The notes under the pieces: model-generated | The model's database searches: none | What the model saw: only the letters and a program-made list of their open reading frames with translations | What the model was told of the DNA's origin: nothing | NCBI RefSeq assembly: GCF_010672455.1 | Contig: NZ_JAAHGO010000028.1 | Span: 37,542 to 101,541 of the forward strand | Direction: 5' to 3' | From: Okeania sp. SIO2C9 | GTDB lineage: Bacteria; Cyanobacteriota; Cyanobacteriia; Cyanobacteriales; Microcoleaceae | DNA: 64,000 bases | Program-made: the position numbers and the translations under genes | Shown: positions 47,628-57,270 of the stretch, piece after piece | Layout: every line of letters starts with the position of its first letter | How positions within the stretch are numbered: position 1 is the stretch's first letter

Positions 47628-48315
47628 TCTGAATACTATATAGCAATTTCCATAAACAGTTAGATACAAAATTCGTTTGTTTGAGGCAGTAGGGAGCACT
47701 AGATAACTATAGTTTACTTCCTGACAATGAAAATTGTGTACCGACCAATATGACTACTTTTGCCAGACTACTATTTCTCAAAAATGGTGTTAGTTGTAAT
47801 TATTTGATTACGAACTATCCGTATTCACACTTAACTAAAAGCTTCTGCTTTTACAGGGTTTCAGTAAACTTATCATCAAAAAATCTACTGAACTCTTAGA
47901 TTCTTCATCAAATCTTTACATAAAGTCAAGTAATTCCAGAGTAAAATTAATAGTTAGAGTATAATCTAATTTTTATACTTAATTTAGCTTATAAAGAAGG
48001 ACTAAGATTGTAATAAGCAAAAGTTATAAACTAGAGTGAGTATTACAAACTTTAATCTGTATTTCACATTTAACCTAATTCATAACGCATATTTTTAGGT
48101 AAATACGGACATTGAGCATATTTTTATATGAGTTAAATTTACTATCATAATATCAAAAATATTGGTCTAACAAATCTGTTCAAAACTGCAATTTAATTAT
48201 TATTGAAATATCTATTCTACTAAGCCAGATATAATCATCAATTATTACAAAAATATACTTGATTGAAGAGCAAGTTAAATTAGCTTATAATTAATTTCAG
48301 AGGGAATTTTCAAGA
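47628..48315. other. AT-rich spacer
   Basis: No gene recognised; very AT-rich toward the start of the next gene, where the leader and promoter are expected. Confidence 0.4.
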
Positions 48316-49560
48316 ATGTCAAATTATAATTTAAACTCTTTATCAACTAATAATAATCGTAAATCTGCCAAACAAGAACAGCGACTTTATCAGCATTTAC
48401 AAGATTTAGCTCGTCAACAAAACCCCGAAGAGTCAATTGGTAATTTTAGGACTCTATTTATTGATGCTTCTGGATACTTTATCCCTGAAATATGGGAGGC
48501 AATGGAAACAATTATTGATGCCGATCCTGATGAAGAAGAATTTCATAATATTCTCAATAGAAGTTGCTATATATTAATTAACCGTTGGTTACAAAACCCA
48601 CAACTGCAAAAATCAATTCCAGAATTAGTAAGTATATTCCAGGTAAAACCAAATAAACTGCCCTCTTGTTGGACTTCTAAACGTGTACGCACTTTAATTC
48701 GCAGTTTTACTGAAACTGAAAAATATGTAGCCTTACAACGTTTGGCTAAGATGTTTATCAGGGAAACTCAAGAAAATACAAAAATTGTAGACCGGAAGTT
48801 AGAAAAATTAATTGATCGATATCCATATCTATATGAACATTGTTTTCTAAATGATGAGAGTACTGATGAAGAGCAACAAAAAATTAAAATGATTAGAAGA
48901 AAACAACAGCAAAAATATGAAATAGATTTGTCTAAATATATCACTTATCAAAGGTTGCCCAGAAAAAGCAATTCTGTTGAAAATCCTACTTTAATGAAAA
49001 ACGAAGAATTAAATGAAGCAGTTAAGTATTTTACCAAAAAAGTTCATGGTAGCCAAACACTACGAGACCAAGCTCAACAATTTAAAACTTATTGTGATTT
49101 TACTGGTTCTTATGGTACTTTTAAAGATGGGCTATATGAATACTTAACTGATACAATTGACCATGGTTATAGTAAACGTCAATTTAATCACAAATTATAT
49201 AATAAATTACAAAATACTTGGTCTGATAATAATACTCAAAAACCCAATGATTCTCTAATTTTAGGTACTTGCAAAAAAATGTTAGATTTTCTAGTTGTTG
49301 AGAGTATTGAGCAACCAAAACATTTTGTTTTTTATGACCTGATTAATAATCTTGGGGAAACAATGGCGATCGGTATGTTGTTGAAGATTGTATTATTTTG
49401 TCACCAAGCTAAACCTTATTTAGAACAAAAATTTTCTATTCTTTTTAATCATTATCAAGGAGCTACCACTGGTAAAGTTTGGTGGTTAGTTAAGTCAATG
49501 GAAACTCTTAATGTTGCTTTTAGCACGAACTTAGGAGGGATAAACCGATGTTGTTTTTAA
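48316..49560 (+). CDS. Conserved cyanobacterial hypothetical protein
   Basis: The 414-residue soluble, charged protein (start MSNYNLNSLSTNNNRKSAKQ; GAGGG upstream) has a helical repeat-like composition. Features are LYQHLQDLARQQNPEESIGN, FRTLFIDASGY, RSCYILINRWLQNPQLQKSI, and a C-terminal SILFNHYQGATTGKVWWLVK. I recall similar proteins of about 420 residues in filamentous cyanobacteria but no function. The last ~10 residues (NLGGINRCCF) look atypical and may result from a terminal frameshift. No signal peptide. Confidence 0.65.
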   Translation: MSNYNLNSLSTNNNRKSAKQEQRLYQHLQDLARQQNPEESIGNFRTLFIDASGYFIPEIWEAMETIIDADPDEEEFHNILNRSCYILINRWLQNPQLQKSIPELVSIFQVKPNKLPSCWTSKRVRTLIRSFTETEKYVALQRLAKMFIRETQENTKIVDRKLEKLIDRYPYLYEHCFLNDESTDEEQQKIKMIRRKQQQKYEIDLSKYITYQRLPRKSNSVENPTLMKNEELNEAVKYFTKKVHGSQTLRDQAQQFKTYCDFTGSYGTFKDGLYEYLTDTIDHGYSKRQFNHKLYNKLQNTWSDNNTQKPNDSLILGTCKKMLDFLVVESIEQPKHFVFYDLINNLGETMAIGMLLKIVLFCHQAKPYLEQKFSILFNHYQGATTGKVWWLVKSMETLNVAFSTNLGGINRCCF

Positions 49561-49846
49561 TGATTTATTCCGCCTCCTGCTAATATTAAAATTATAGTGG
49601 TTCATTTTATTAATTCTAAATATATTATATAATTAAAAGGTTGTAAGTTATTAAAATGACTTGTTTTTCATAATTAAATTGAGAATTTACTTACCCAGGA
49701 AAAATTTTGAGGCGTGAAGTTTTTGCAAGATTTAAGTTAAATTATTTTAATAAATTTTTTCATCTTAATTTGATAAATCCCCAGTATTTTTAACACTTGC
49801 TTGACAAGTTGTTATTACTCTACCTCATCAACCTGAAATACGCTGT

Positions 49847-51388
49847 ATGTATAATCGCATTTTAGACCTAGATTGTCCATTTTCTTTTGAGCGCTTGTAT
49901 AGTCATCCTGGCCCTCTTATTCCCTACGACCAGGGCGGTACTCGCAAACAAGTTGCAATTATTGGGGGAGGAATTGCTGGACTTGTTAGTGCTTACGAAC
50001 TAAGTCAACTCAACCATAAAGTTACTTTATTAGAATCTGACTCTCGTTTAGGAGGAAGGATTAAAACTCATTATTTTAGTGATGGAACTTATGGAGAATT
50101 AGGTGCAATGCGGATTCCTACAAGTCATGGTTGCACTTTACACTATATAGATCAGTTTAAGCTACCAAAAAGACCTTTTATTAATTACAATCCCGCAGCT
50201 TTTTATTATCTTAGGGGAAAGAAAACTCGTTTAGATAGTTACCAAGAACTTTTTTCTATTTACAATTTAACCCCTGATGAAAAAAAAGACCCTGGGGTAA
50301 TTTACGATCGCTTATTGTCAGAGTTAATTAATTCTTTCTCCGAACAGGAGAAATGGGAATTATTTGCGCCTACTTTCACCAGCGATCAAGTTAGAAAATG
50401 GGATAATTTAACAGTCACCGACTTTTTTCAAAACCATCTTTCTCCCGATGCTTTTGAATTACTAGGTCATGCTACCGGAGCAATTCATTATAATAAAGTT
50501 TCTCTACTAAATGGTTTAATTGATTTCTTTGCTTGGCATCAAGTTGAACAATATCAGTTAATTGGAGGAATGGAAACTTTAGTTAACGCTTTGGTTAAAA
50601 GAATATCAGCAACAATCCAGACTGAAGCCAAAGTAACAAATATAGCAATAACAGATCAAGGTGTTCGAGTTTTCTGGAATAAGTTAGATAAGCAAGAAAC
50701 CGCAGAATTTGACTATATTATTTGTACTATTCCAACTACTGCTTTAGCTCGGATTAATTTTGACCCTATTTTGCCTAAAAAACAACAGGAAGCTATTAAT
50801 AACTTAGGTTATTGTAGTGCTAGTAAAACTATATTACACTGTACCGCCCGTCCTTGGGAATTTGCAGAAAATATTTATGGTGGGGGAAGTTTTACCGACT
50901 TAAATATTGAAAAGTGTCGGTATCCTTGCGATAATGCTCAATTAGATACAAATAACTTTTCTCAACCTCATTTTGTGGCTAAAAATAAAGATATTTCTTA
51001 TCAGCCATCTGTATTAACTGCTGCTTATCGTTGGGAAGATAATTCTAGAAAGTTTGTTACTTTAGATGAGTCAAATAAAACAGATTTAACCTTAGAAGAA
51101 ATTTCCCAAATACATCCTAATATTAAACAATATACTGATGATGTTGTTCATAGTATTTGGGATGAAGATAATAATCCGGGTTCAGGTTCTTATGCCTATT
51201 TTGCCCCTGGCGATCGGGAAAAATATCAACCTTTTCTTGGTCAACCTTATCCTATAAATAATCCCCGTGTATTCTTTGCCGGGGAACATTTAGGTATTAA
51301 TCATGCTTCAATTCAAGGGGCAATTCAAACGGCCCTTGCTGCAACTATTGATGTTCTCGAAACTAGCTTATATAGCAGTCCTAAATAG
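49847..51388 (+). CDS. Flavin-dependent L-amino-acid oxidase / amine oxidase
   Basis: The 513-residue FAD enzyme has the dinucleotide fold IIGGGIAGLVSAYELSQ (residues 38-54), the LGGRIKTH motif and GAMRIPTSHG, where the Arg (about 89) binds the substrate carboxylate in L-amino-acid oxidases. The end FFAGEHLGINHASIQGAIQT contacts FAD. It likely oxidises an L-amino acid to an imine/oxo acid with H2O2 and NH3 release. It is convergent with, and 305 bp from, the minus-strand tailoring operon, so it could supply or consume its substrate; that link is inference. No signal peptide is evident. Confidence 0.85.
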   Translation: MYNRILDLDCPFSFERLYSHPGPLIPYDQGGTRKQVAIIGGGIAGLVSAYELSQLNHKVTLLESDSRLGGRIKTHYFSDGTYGELGAMRIPTSHGCTLHYIDQFKLPKRPFINYNPAAFYYLRGKKTRLDSYQELFSIYNLTPDEKKDPGVIYDRLLSELINSFSEQEKWELFAPTFTSDQVRKWDNLTVTDFFQNHLSPDAFELLGHATGAIHYNKVSLLNGLIDFFAWHQVEQYQLIGGMETLVNALVKRISATIQTEAKVTNIAITDQGVRVFWNKLDKQETAEFDYIICTIPTTALARINFDPILPKKQQEAINNLGYCSASKTILHCTARPWEFAENIYGGGSFTDLNIEKCRYPCDNAQLDTNNFSQPHFVAKNKDISYQPSVLTAAYRWEDNSRKFVTLDESNKTDLTLEEISQIHPNIKQYTDDVVHSIWDEDNNPGSGSYAYFAPGDREKYQPFLGQPYPINNPRVFFAGEHLGINHASIQGAIQTALAATIDVLETSLYSSPK

Positions 51389-51693
51389 GTTGTGGCAGAT
51401 TAAAAAGTAAATAAAAAAGTTGAAACTCTTACCTGTTGCCTGTTGCCTAAAAAGCAGTAAGATTTTTGCCACAAATAAAATAGGATTGCTATAGTGCTTT
51501 TCATTATGGATATGATGATTCTGAAAACCATAATTATATCATGTTCCCCCTCCGGGGGAGCTACGCTAACGGTAGAAAAGTTATAATTAGGCTCGTAGTT
51601 GGACTTTAGTCCTAATACTAAGCATTGTAAGGGCTAAAGCCCTACTACAAACAAAAACTTTATTATAAGTAATTATCCGAACATCATATTAGC
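51389..51693. other. Convergent spacer
   Basis: Between the oxidase and the cupin. Holds a CCCCTCCGGGGGAGCTACGC hairpin (51547) and a GGGCTAAAGCCCTACTA repeat, which may serve as terminators for both directions. No gene. Confidence 0.45.
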
Positions 51694-52011
51694 CTATATT
51701 TGAGTACCGCTAACATTATCTTTCCATTGGTAAGCATAAAGCCAAATCAAGTGATTAGCTGTTTTTCCAGGATTTTTAAACGTATGAGGAACATTTGCAG
51801 GAACTCGAAATTCTTGACCAACAGTAGGGTAGTAAGTTTTTCCTTCAAACGATACTTCTAATTCTCCTTCTAAAAGGATAAATATTTCATCACTCTCATG
51901 ACCGTCACTGGACCAATCGTCTCCAGGAGGTGTTTCATAGGTTTCACACTTAAAACCTTTATTTTCCCACTCATTTTTTAGTTTTTCAAAATCAATATTG
52001 AGGTGTTTCAT
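51694..52011 (-). CDS. Small cupin protein
   Basis: The 105-residue single-domain cupin has the motif-1 like GDDWSSDGHESDEIFILLEGEL (shown here in part: HESDEIFILLEGE) and motif-2 PANVPHTFKNPG. The His-rich pattern is weaker than in classic metal cupins: His in GHESDE, Glu in DEIF, and His in VPHTF. It may be a metal-dependent tailoring enzyme, a lyase or a binding protein. It is last in the minus-strand operon, 58 bp after the dioxygenase gene. Confidence 0.8.
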   Translation of the reverse strand: MKHLNIDFEKLKNEWENKGFKCETYETPPGDDWSSDGHESDEIFILLEGELEVSFEGKTYYPTVGQEFRVPANVPHTFKNPGKTANHLIWLYAYQWKDNVSGTQI

Positions 52012-52069
52012 AATTTTTAATTCTTTTCTTCCTTTAGTGCTAAGTTGGTTTCAAACTTGTTGGTTATAT

Positions 52070-53215
52070 TCAATTGTTATGGCTGAATTTTTGATTAAAC
52101 TCACGTTGATAAAAGTACCGCCCGAGAACATAATCCCATTCAATATATCCAACCCTAAACTCTCGACTTCCTGAATTTGATTCAAAAGCAGTCCTTCCGT
52201 GCAGAATTCTAAAGTTTTGCATGAGCAAACAATCTCCTGGTTCAAGTCGAAAACGGTATTGGTAATCCTGATTTTTCAGGTAGTGAGAAAAGGTGATGTA
52301 GGCTTGATAAAACGCCTCTATTTGCTCGGCAGGAAGAATGGGAGTACAGTTCTTGTGACTAAAACGCACGGCAACAATTTCGTCTTCGCGATCCAGTTCA
52401 ATAATAGAATGTTTGGGACGGAAAGAATATTGATATTCAGGTTCTACTCGGCAAAAAGGAATTAGAGTTTCTGCCAAAATCCGAAAGTCGTTAGGATGAT
52501 CTTCGCGAAAGTCCCTCGCAACAGAAAAACCATCAACCACTAAAGATTCCCCACCAATAGTATCATTAGTAACGGAATACAAAAACTCTGTTACTTTGTG
52601 ATTACACCAGAAACTTAAATCGGTGTGAGGTGTTAAAGTATTACTTGTCGCCGCAATATCTCTCTCTGCTAAACTGGTATTTTGAGTAATAATCGTTCCA
52701 TACTCTGTGTTGCGAATTGGTCCCAAGGATACCAAAAAACTTTCTAACTCTTCCAAGGGTATGTTACGAATAACAACAAATCCTAATTGCAACAACTGAT
52801 TCATCCAAGATTCCCGACTACAGGATTGGAGATCGTACTTCTGTATCGAGTTGGTTTCCAGCCATGCTTTATTCCAAAGAATAACCTGTTTTTCAATCTC
52901 TTCTGTATTGTGAACATCATAGGTATTATTGAGCAACCAAGAAATTGGAAAAATACTGCGATGCGGAGGATTTTCATCCCAGTCAATAATTAGATTATTA
53001 TCTTGTATTTGAATCGATAAAGGTTGAGGCGGTGTCTTGTGCTTGCTAATGTCATTCAGTTTTTCCCAAGAACCGCCATGGCGAGATTGAGAATCTAAGC
53101 AATTATCACGCAACCAAATGTAGTAGAACCGTTTACCCGCAACAGTAACAAATGATTGGTTTGCACTCAATTCAATATCTCGATCTGGTTTGAGATGGCT
53201 GTGATTGATGGTCAT
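52070..53215 (-). CDS. Gamma-butyrobetaine-hydroxylase-like Fe/2-oxoglutarate dioxygenase
   Basis: Start ATG 53215 (MTINHSHLKP) follows the upstream stop by 14 bp; a TTG at 53257 would overlap. The 381-residue protein has an N-terminal GBBH-like domain (FYYIWLRDNCLDSQSRHGGS; only one of the usual zinc Cys remains) and a TauD domain with the iron triad H197 and D199 (LTPHTDLSFW) and H339 (RILHGRTAF). The 2OG-binding Arg is in REFRVGYIEW. Relatives hydroxylate trimethylated amines (carnitine synthesis) or amino acids. Here it likely hydroxylates the pathway intermediate. It is next to a CmcI-like methyltransferase, as CmcJ is to CmcI in cephamycin synthesis. Confidence 0.85.
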   Translation of the reverse strand: MTINHSHLKPDRDIELSANQSFVTVAGKRFYYIWLRDNCLDSQSRHGGSWEKLNDISKHKTPPQPLSIQIQDNNLIIDWDENPPHRSIFPISWLLNNTYDVHNTEEIEKQVILWNKAWLETNSIQKYDLQSCSRESWMNQLLQLGFVVIRNIPLEELESFLVSLGPIRNTEYGTIITQNTSLAERDIAATSNTLTPHTDLSFWCNHKVTEFLYSVTNDTIGGESLVVDGFSVARDFREDHPNDFRILAETLIPFCRVEPEYQYSFRPKHSIIELDREDEIVAVRFSHKNCTPILPAEQIEAFYQAYITFSHYLKNQDYQYRFRLEPGDCLLMQNFRILHGRTAFESNSGSREFRVGYIEWDYVLGRYFYQREFNQKFSHNN

Positions 53216-53229
53216 TGACTTTTTCGTTT

Positions 53230-53973
53230 TTAGATTTTTTTTAAAAAAGAATTCCAATTTTTAGAGGCGTTGTATCCATACATATCTTGATAAAAGGTAT
53301 CGATATCATAATCTTCTTCATGTTTCATTAACCAATTTCTAAAGTCATCCAGTTTCCGCACTCCTCCTTCAATATATTCTTTGTCACCCCAATCCCACCA
53401 AACCTCCCACATAAATTTGTTAGTATCTTCGACAATCAAGTAGTCTCCACTTTGCAAACCGTGACAATGGAAATATTCAACAACTCCAACCATATTTACA
53501 TGAGCATCCTCTATTACCAGCCAAGGATGCTCTAGAGTTGAAAGCATCTCAGGAGGTAAAGCAGTACTGATGTTGTTACAATCGCCTTCTAAAAAATGAA
53601 TTCTAGAGTCTGCTTTTGCTTTGTCATCAAGCTGAGAAAGATCGATATCTACAGAATGAACCTGACCTTCTATGCCAAATAATTCTAAATTATCTGCCAA
53701 CCAAATTGCACTGCCACCCTTGAGAGTGCCTAGTTCAATAATTGTTTTCGGGCGAAGTTCATAGATGAGCATTGGATAAATTGCAATTTGGGTGGGGTCT
53801 TTATCGATCATGATCCCTTTCCATGTTTGCAAGTAGGCGTTTTCTGTCAAAGGTCTCCAAATAGACTTGGGAATATCGCAGCGATCTTCTCGGTCAGAGA
53901 TTTTGACAAATCTTTTATTCTTGGAAGTTTCTTGTTCGGACATAGATAATTTATCAATACTTTGACTATTCAT
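53230..53973 (-). CDS. CmcI-like SAM methyltransferase (cephalosporin hydroxylase family)
   Basis: The 247-residue protein belongs to the family named after cephamycin CmcI, which are SAM-dependent O-methyltransferases despite the hydroxylase name. Seen: IIELGTLKGGSAIWLADNLE (SAM motif I), VHSVDIDLS with D109, and WLVIEDAHVN with E155 and D156, matching the CmcI magnesium site, then GDYLIVEDTN. The TAATG junction with the upstream methyltransferase (1-nt overlap) implies translational coupling. Likely role: O-methylation of a hydroxyl made by the adjacent dioxygenase (inference). Confidence 0.85.
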   Translation of the reverse strand: MNSQSIDKLSMSEQETSKNKRFVKISDREDRCDIPKSIWRPLTENAYLQTWKGIMIDKDPTQIAIYPMLIYELRPKTIIELGTLKGGSAIWLADNLELFGIEGQVHSVDIDLSQLDDKAKADSRIHFLEGDCNNISTALPPEMLSTLEHPWLVIEDAHVNMVGVVEYFHCHGLQSGDYLIVEDTNKFMWEVWWDWGDKEYIEGGVRKLDDFRNWLMKHEEDYDIDTFYQDMYGYNASKNWNSFLKKI

Positions 53974-54605
53974 TAAAATCGCTCCTTTTTAAAAGCCAAA
54001 AGATACATCAATTTGACTTCATCATAGATCGGAAAATCATCTTCACTGACTAATCTCCAGGGTAATTGAGCTAATGCCATCTGCATTTCACTGCGATAGT
54101 CTTCCCGTATAGTCAACAAGAAAATTCCTTCTTCTTTTAAAAGACCGAATAGATTGTTTAGTACCTCAAGTCCAGCATGGGCATAAGCAAAAACTCCTGC
54201 TGCAATAATAGCATCAAAAGTTACTGAATTGCTAAAAATTTGGGAATCTTCTAAATTACTGTGATGGAGAGCTTTGTAAACTTCTCTCTCTTTAGCGATC
54301 GCCAGCATTTTTTCTGACAAATCCACAGCAGTCAGATTAGTATATCCTTGTTGGGCTAAGGCTTGGCCTACTAACCCTGTCCCAGCACCAGCATCTAAGA
54401 TTGTGGCATCTTTCTGAGGAAGCAGTTTGCTTAATGTCCGTGCTATGTTGGCAGGCATAAAAGACCAATCATCTTTCACATCTGCATCGTAAGTCTTAGC
54501 CCAACTATCGTACTTGTTTTTTAATTCTTCGGTACTTTGGGTATCACAAATACCAGATAACCAAGGTCTTGTTTCTAAAAAATTTTTGGCTTGTTCTTCG
54601 ACCAT
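53973..54605 (-). CDS. Class I SAM methyltransferase (METTL27/WBSCR27-like)
   Basis: The 210-residue methyltransferase has KYDSWAKTYDADVKDDWSFM, a lid pattern of the WBSCR27-like family, and SAM motif I TILDAGAGTGLVGQALA (D71-G77), then LTAVDLSEKMLAIAKE. Substrate type (N, O or C) cannot be told. It lies 6 bp after the PLP-enzyme stop and overlaps the CmcI-like gene by 1 nt. Confidence 0.85.
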   Translation of the reverse strand: MVEEQAKNFLETRPWLSGICDTQSTEELKNKYDSWAKTYDADVKDDWSFMPANIARTLSKLLPQKDATILDAGAGTGLVGQALAQQGYTNLTAVDLSEKMLAIAKEREVYKALHHSNLEDSQIFSNSVTFDAIIAAGVFAYAHAGLEVLNNLFGLLKEEGIFLLTIREDYRSEMQMALAQLPWRLVSEDDFPIYDEVKLMYLLAFKKERF

Positions 54606-54611
54606 TCTTAA

Positions 54612-55934
54612 TCACTCCCTCACTACTTCAACAACAGTATCAGAAGATAAACGTTGTAAATGCCAATTAGTAATTTCTTCTCCTGATATCAAAATTGGAC
54701 TTCCTGGGGGAACTTTTTTAATCCAACAACTACTGATTTTACCCAATGCTTTCTCAATTGGTAACTTTTGTTTCCTGCAAAAGAAAGCATCCTTGGGTAA
54801 CATTTTCATCACCGGATTGCGACAATAATAACTATCAGGTAAAACCTGTTTTATTGGTTTTTCTCTCAGAATAGGTACAACTTTAGCCAAAGTTTCCCGC
54901 ATAAATTGGAAATCCTGTGGATTGTGATGAAAAGAGAAAATTAATAATAATCCCTCCTCTCCTGCAAATTCCCCATCTATGCCATATTCGTACAAAAATT
55001 CGGCTAACTCTTCCCCTGTAATGCGATCGCTCTTTAAATAAATTTTTAGAGGATCGCTAACTTGGGAATCGTAAGTTAACACCTTCCCGTAATCATCCAA
55101 TTGACTGCGGAGGCGATCGCATTCCTGAATAGCTTGATCAAATAAAGCTTTACCTTCTTCAGAATACCCCTTCTTAATAGCATCTTCAAGACTCAGTATC
55201 AACAAATTACTACGGGTAGTGGTTTCAAATAAAGGCAAAACACCCATCACTTGTTCGGTACTAAACTGCGAAGATTCAGGTAAATGTAACAAAGCAGTTT
55301 GTACTAAACTTCCCGTATATTTGTGCATACTATGGGAAACTATATCTGCACCAACACTAATTGCCGATTGCCATTGTTCGTCGAGGAAGGGAAAATGACT
55401 ACCATGAGCTTCATCCACTGCTAAAGCTATCCCATGCTTCTGACAATAATGAGCGATGGTTGCAAGATCGATAGTTACCCCTTCATAACTCGGATGAGTT
55501 AGTAACAGTGCTGATACGCCACTCGTTTCTAAAGCAGTAATTACCTCATCAGTAGTAGGCATTAGCGACTCAGAAGAAATAAAATAAGGCTCTAATCCAG
55601 ATAAAATGATGCCGTTTATGGTGGCAATATGACTATTAAGAGCAATAGCAACTCGTTGATACTGAGTACCTAATAAAGCACAAGCGGTTAAAACCCCTTG
55701 AGTTCCGCCTCCAGTCATCCAAAAGGTATGTTTAGTGCCATACATTTCAGAAAAATGTTTTTCTATGCTCTCAGTGCGAGGGCGAGTCAGAAACGGCACA
55801 TCATATTGATAGATTTCTTGAGAGAGGCGATCGCTATTTTGAGAAATTCCTTGGTGGGCAGGAGTATAAAGACCCACCTGCACATCCTGATTATGAGATG
55901 CGATGAGTTTATAAGCAGAAGAATGTTGAGTCAT
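54612..55934 (-). CDS. PLP-dependent Orn/Lys/Arg decarboxylase-family enzyme
   Basis: The 440-residue fold-type-I PLP enzyme has GLYTPAHQG near the N-terminus, FWMTGGGTQGVLTACAL (phosphate loop), VDEAHGSHFPF with D174 and H177, and the Schiff-base lysine K205 in SHSMHKYTGS. The C-terminal domain with PPGSPILISGEE is that of the short cyanobacterial/Bacillus-type amino-acid decarboxylases. It would decarboxylate a basic amino acid (Arg, Lys, Orn or a derivative). Its placement between a halogenase-like enzyme and methyltransferases suggests a role in the pathway, not general polyamine synthesis. Confidence 0.85.
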   Translation of the reverse strand: MTQHSSAYKLIASHNQDVQVGLYTPAHQGISQNSDRLSQEIYQYDVPFLTRPRTESIEKHFSEMYGTKHTFWMTGGGTQGVLTACALLGTQYQRVAIALNSHIATINGIILSGLEPYFISSESLMPTTDEVITALETSGVSALLLTHPSYEGVTIDLATIAHYCQKHGIALAVDEAHGSHFPFLDEQWQSAISVGADIVSHSMHKYTGSLVQTALLHLPESSQFSTEQVMGVLPLFETTTRSNLLILSLEDAIKKGYSEEGKALFDQAIQECDRLRSQLDDYGKVLTYDSQVSDPLKIYLKSDRITGEELAEFLYEYGIDGEFAGEEGLLLIFSFHHNPQDFQFMRETLAKVVPILREKPIKQVLPDSYYCRNPVMKMLPKDAFFCRKQKLPIEKALGKISSCWIKKVPPGSPILISGEEITNWHLQRLSSDTVVEVVRE

Positions 55935-56026
55935 GGTTAATTTATGCCCAGATTTGGAAATGCTGATTGTTCAGATCTCAAATAAAATTCCCATATCAGA
56001 TATGGAGTACTAATATCAACAGGAAC

Positions 56027-57223
56027 CTACGCTAACGTTACTTGTTCATTACTTGTTTCTTGTAGAACCCTGTTGTAGCCAAAACGATCTTCACCCCTCA
56101 GTAGCACAGCTTTCCACTTGTCCAACTTAATTTTTTTTCCACCCAAAATTTCTACATCATAGCCCTCCTCAAGCATCTTCTTAGTGTAAACGTGCGTGTC
56201 TGGTCTGACTATACGACCAACGACAGCCCATCGATCTTTGTTTGTTATATTATCCGTTGAGGCGTGAACTGTTCGCTCGCAAAAGATTATGGCCTCTCCA
56301 GCTTTTGCTTCTAGGAAATTGACATTTTGCTGATCAATTTGATAATCAAGTTCTACTCCGTATTTACCGAATACTCTGTCTCCTTGACCAACGTCGCTTG
56401 CGTGTTTAACTGGATAAATTTCCCGTCGAGAACCAGAAACCATTTTCAGGCAAGACCTTTCTTTTGGTGCATCAGTAAGCGCGATCCAACAAGTGACCTG
56501 AAAAAGATCTTCCACGTCTGGCGGTTGTAGCAATGACTCTTTCATATCAGTGCTTAACCAAGTACTGGTTTGATGCCAAGGTGTGCCGCTGCTAAAAGAA
56601 GGTGTGTGGAAAAAATAAGAGCGCCACAAAAGCAGATCTTGTCCCAGTATTTGAGCGCAACGTTCGGTAATCGCTCGATTTTTAAATAAATTCATTAAGG
56701 TAGGACTTTCTAGATGACGGTTTACCGTATTCAATTTACTGAACACTGATTTTTCAGCTTCACTCAACGAGTTAATATCGCCGCCTTTTCCATTGCCTTT
56801 CTGTTGAGTTTCAATTTCGTAATCGCCTCTGGTATAGGAAAATATATTTGATTCCTTCTTGGTAGCTAAGTCTACTAAATCTTCTTTCAGTCGTTTCATC
56901 TCTTCTTCTGAATAGCCCAGATCGAAAGGACCTATATAACCTTTTTCATGGAAAGCATGAAGATCTTCTTCTGTCAATTTATACTCGGCATCAACGATCG
57001 CTTTTGGCTCATAAGACGCTGGTTCTCGCATCTTGCAGTAATAATCGAAAAATAACGTTTTTCCTCCTGACTTAAATGCCACCCAAAACATATAATTATT
57101 CCACCCTGTAGGCAATTTATCCATCAAAATTTTAGGTAACAAGGGATGAATAAATTTCAGTTTGACCAGCATAAAAACAAGTATCAGCTTGAGACGATAC
57201 AAAAAGTGCGGTTGGTAAATCAT
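56027..57223 (-). CDS. SyrB2-like Fe/2-oxoglutarate enzyme with H-Q-T metal motif, putative halogenase
   Basis: The 398-residue protein is collinear, in my recollection, with SyrB2 and other PhyH-type chlorinating enzymes: FHEKGYIGPFDLGYSEEEMK, NRHLESPTLMNLF, LLLWRSYFFHTPSFSSGTPW, VTCWIALTDAPKERSCLKMV, AGEAIIFCERTVHAST and ILGGKKIKLDKWKAV. Iron ligands are H217 and H320; R337 fits the 2OG arginine. The position of the usual Asp/Glu ligand (H-x-D) is T219 in WHQTSTW, and SyrB2 has Ala there. Loss of the carboxylate is the halogenase hallmark, so halogenation is plausible but Thr at this place is unusual. A ~50-residue hydrophobic/basic N-terminal extension is extra. No carrier protein is nearby, so a free small substrate is likely. 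Confidence 0.75.
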   Translation of the reverse strand: MIYQPHFLYRLKLILVFMLVKLKFIHPLLPKILMDKLPTGWNNYMFWVAFKSGGKTLFFDYYCKMREPASYEPKAIVDAEYKLTEEDLHAFHEKGYIGPFDLGYSEEEMKRLKEDLVDLATKKESNIFSYTRGDYEIETQQKGNGKGGDINSLSEAEKSVFSKLNTVNRHLESPTLMNLFKNRAITERCAQILGQDLLLWRSYFFHTPSFSSGTPWHQTSTWLSTDMKESLLQPPDVEDLFQVTCWIALTDAPKERSCLKMVSGSRREIYPVKHASDVGQGDRVFGKYGVELDYQIDQQNVNFLEAKAGEAIIFCERTVHASTDNITNKDRWAVVGRIVRPDTHVYTKKMLEEGYDVEILGGKKIKLDKWKAVLLRGEDRFGYNRVLQETSNEQVTLA

Positions 57224-57270
57224 GTTTTTGAAACTTTTGATTTGACTAATGGACTAAGTTTTATATTTAG

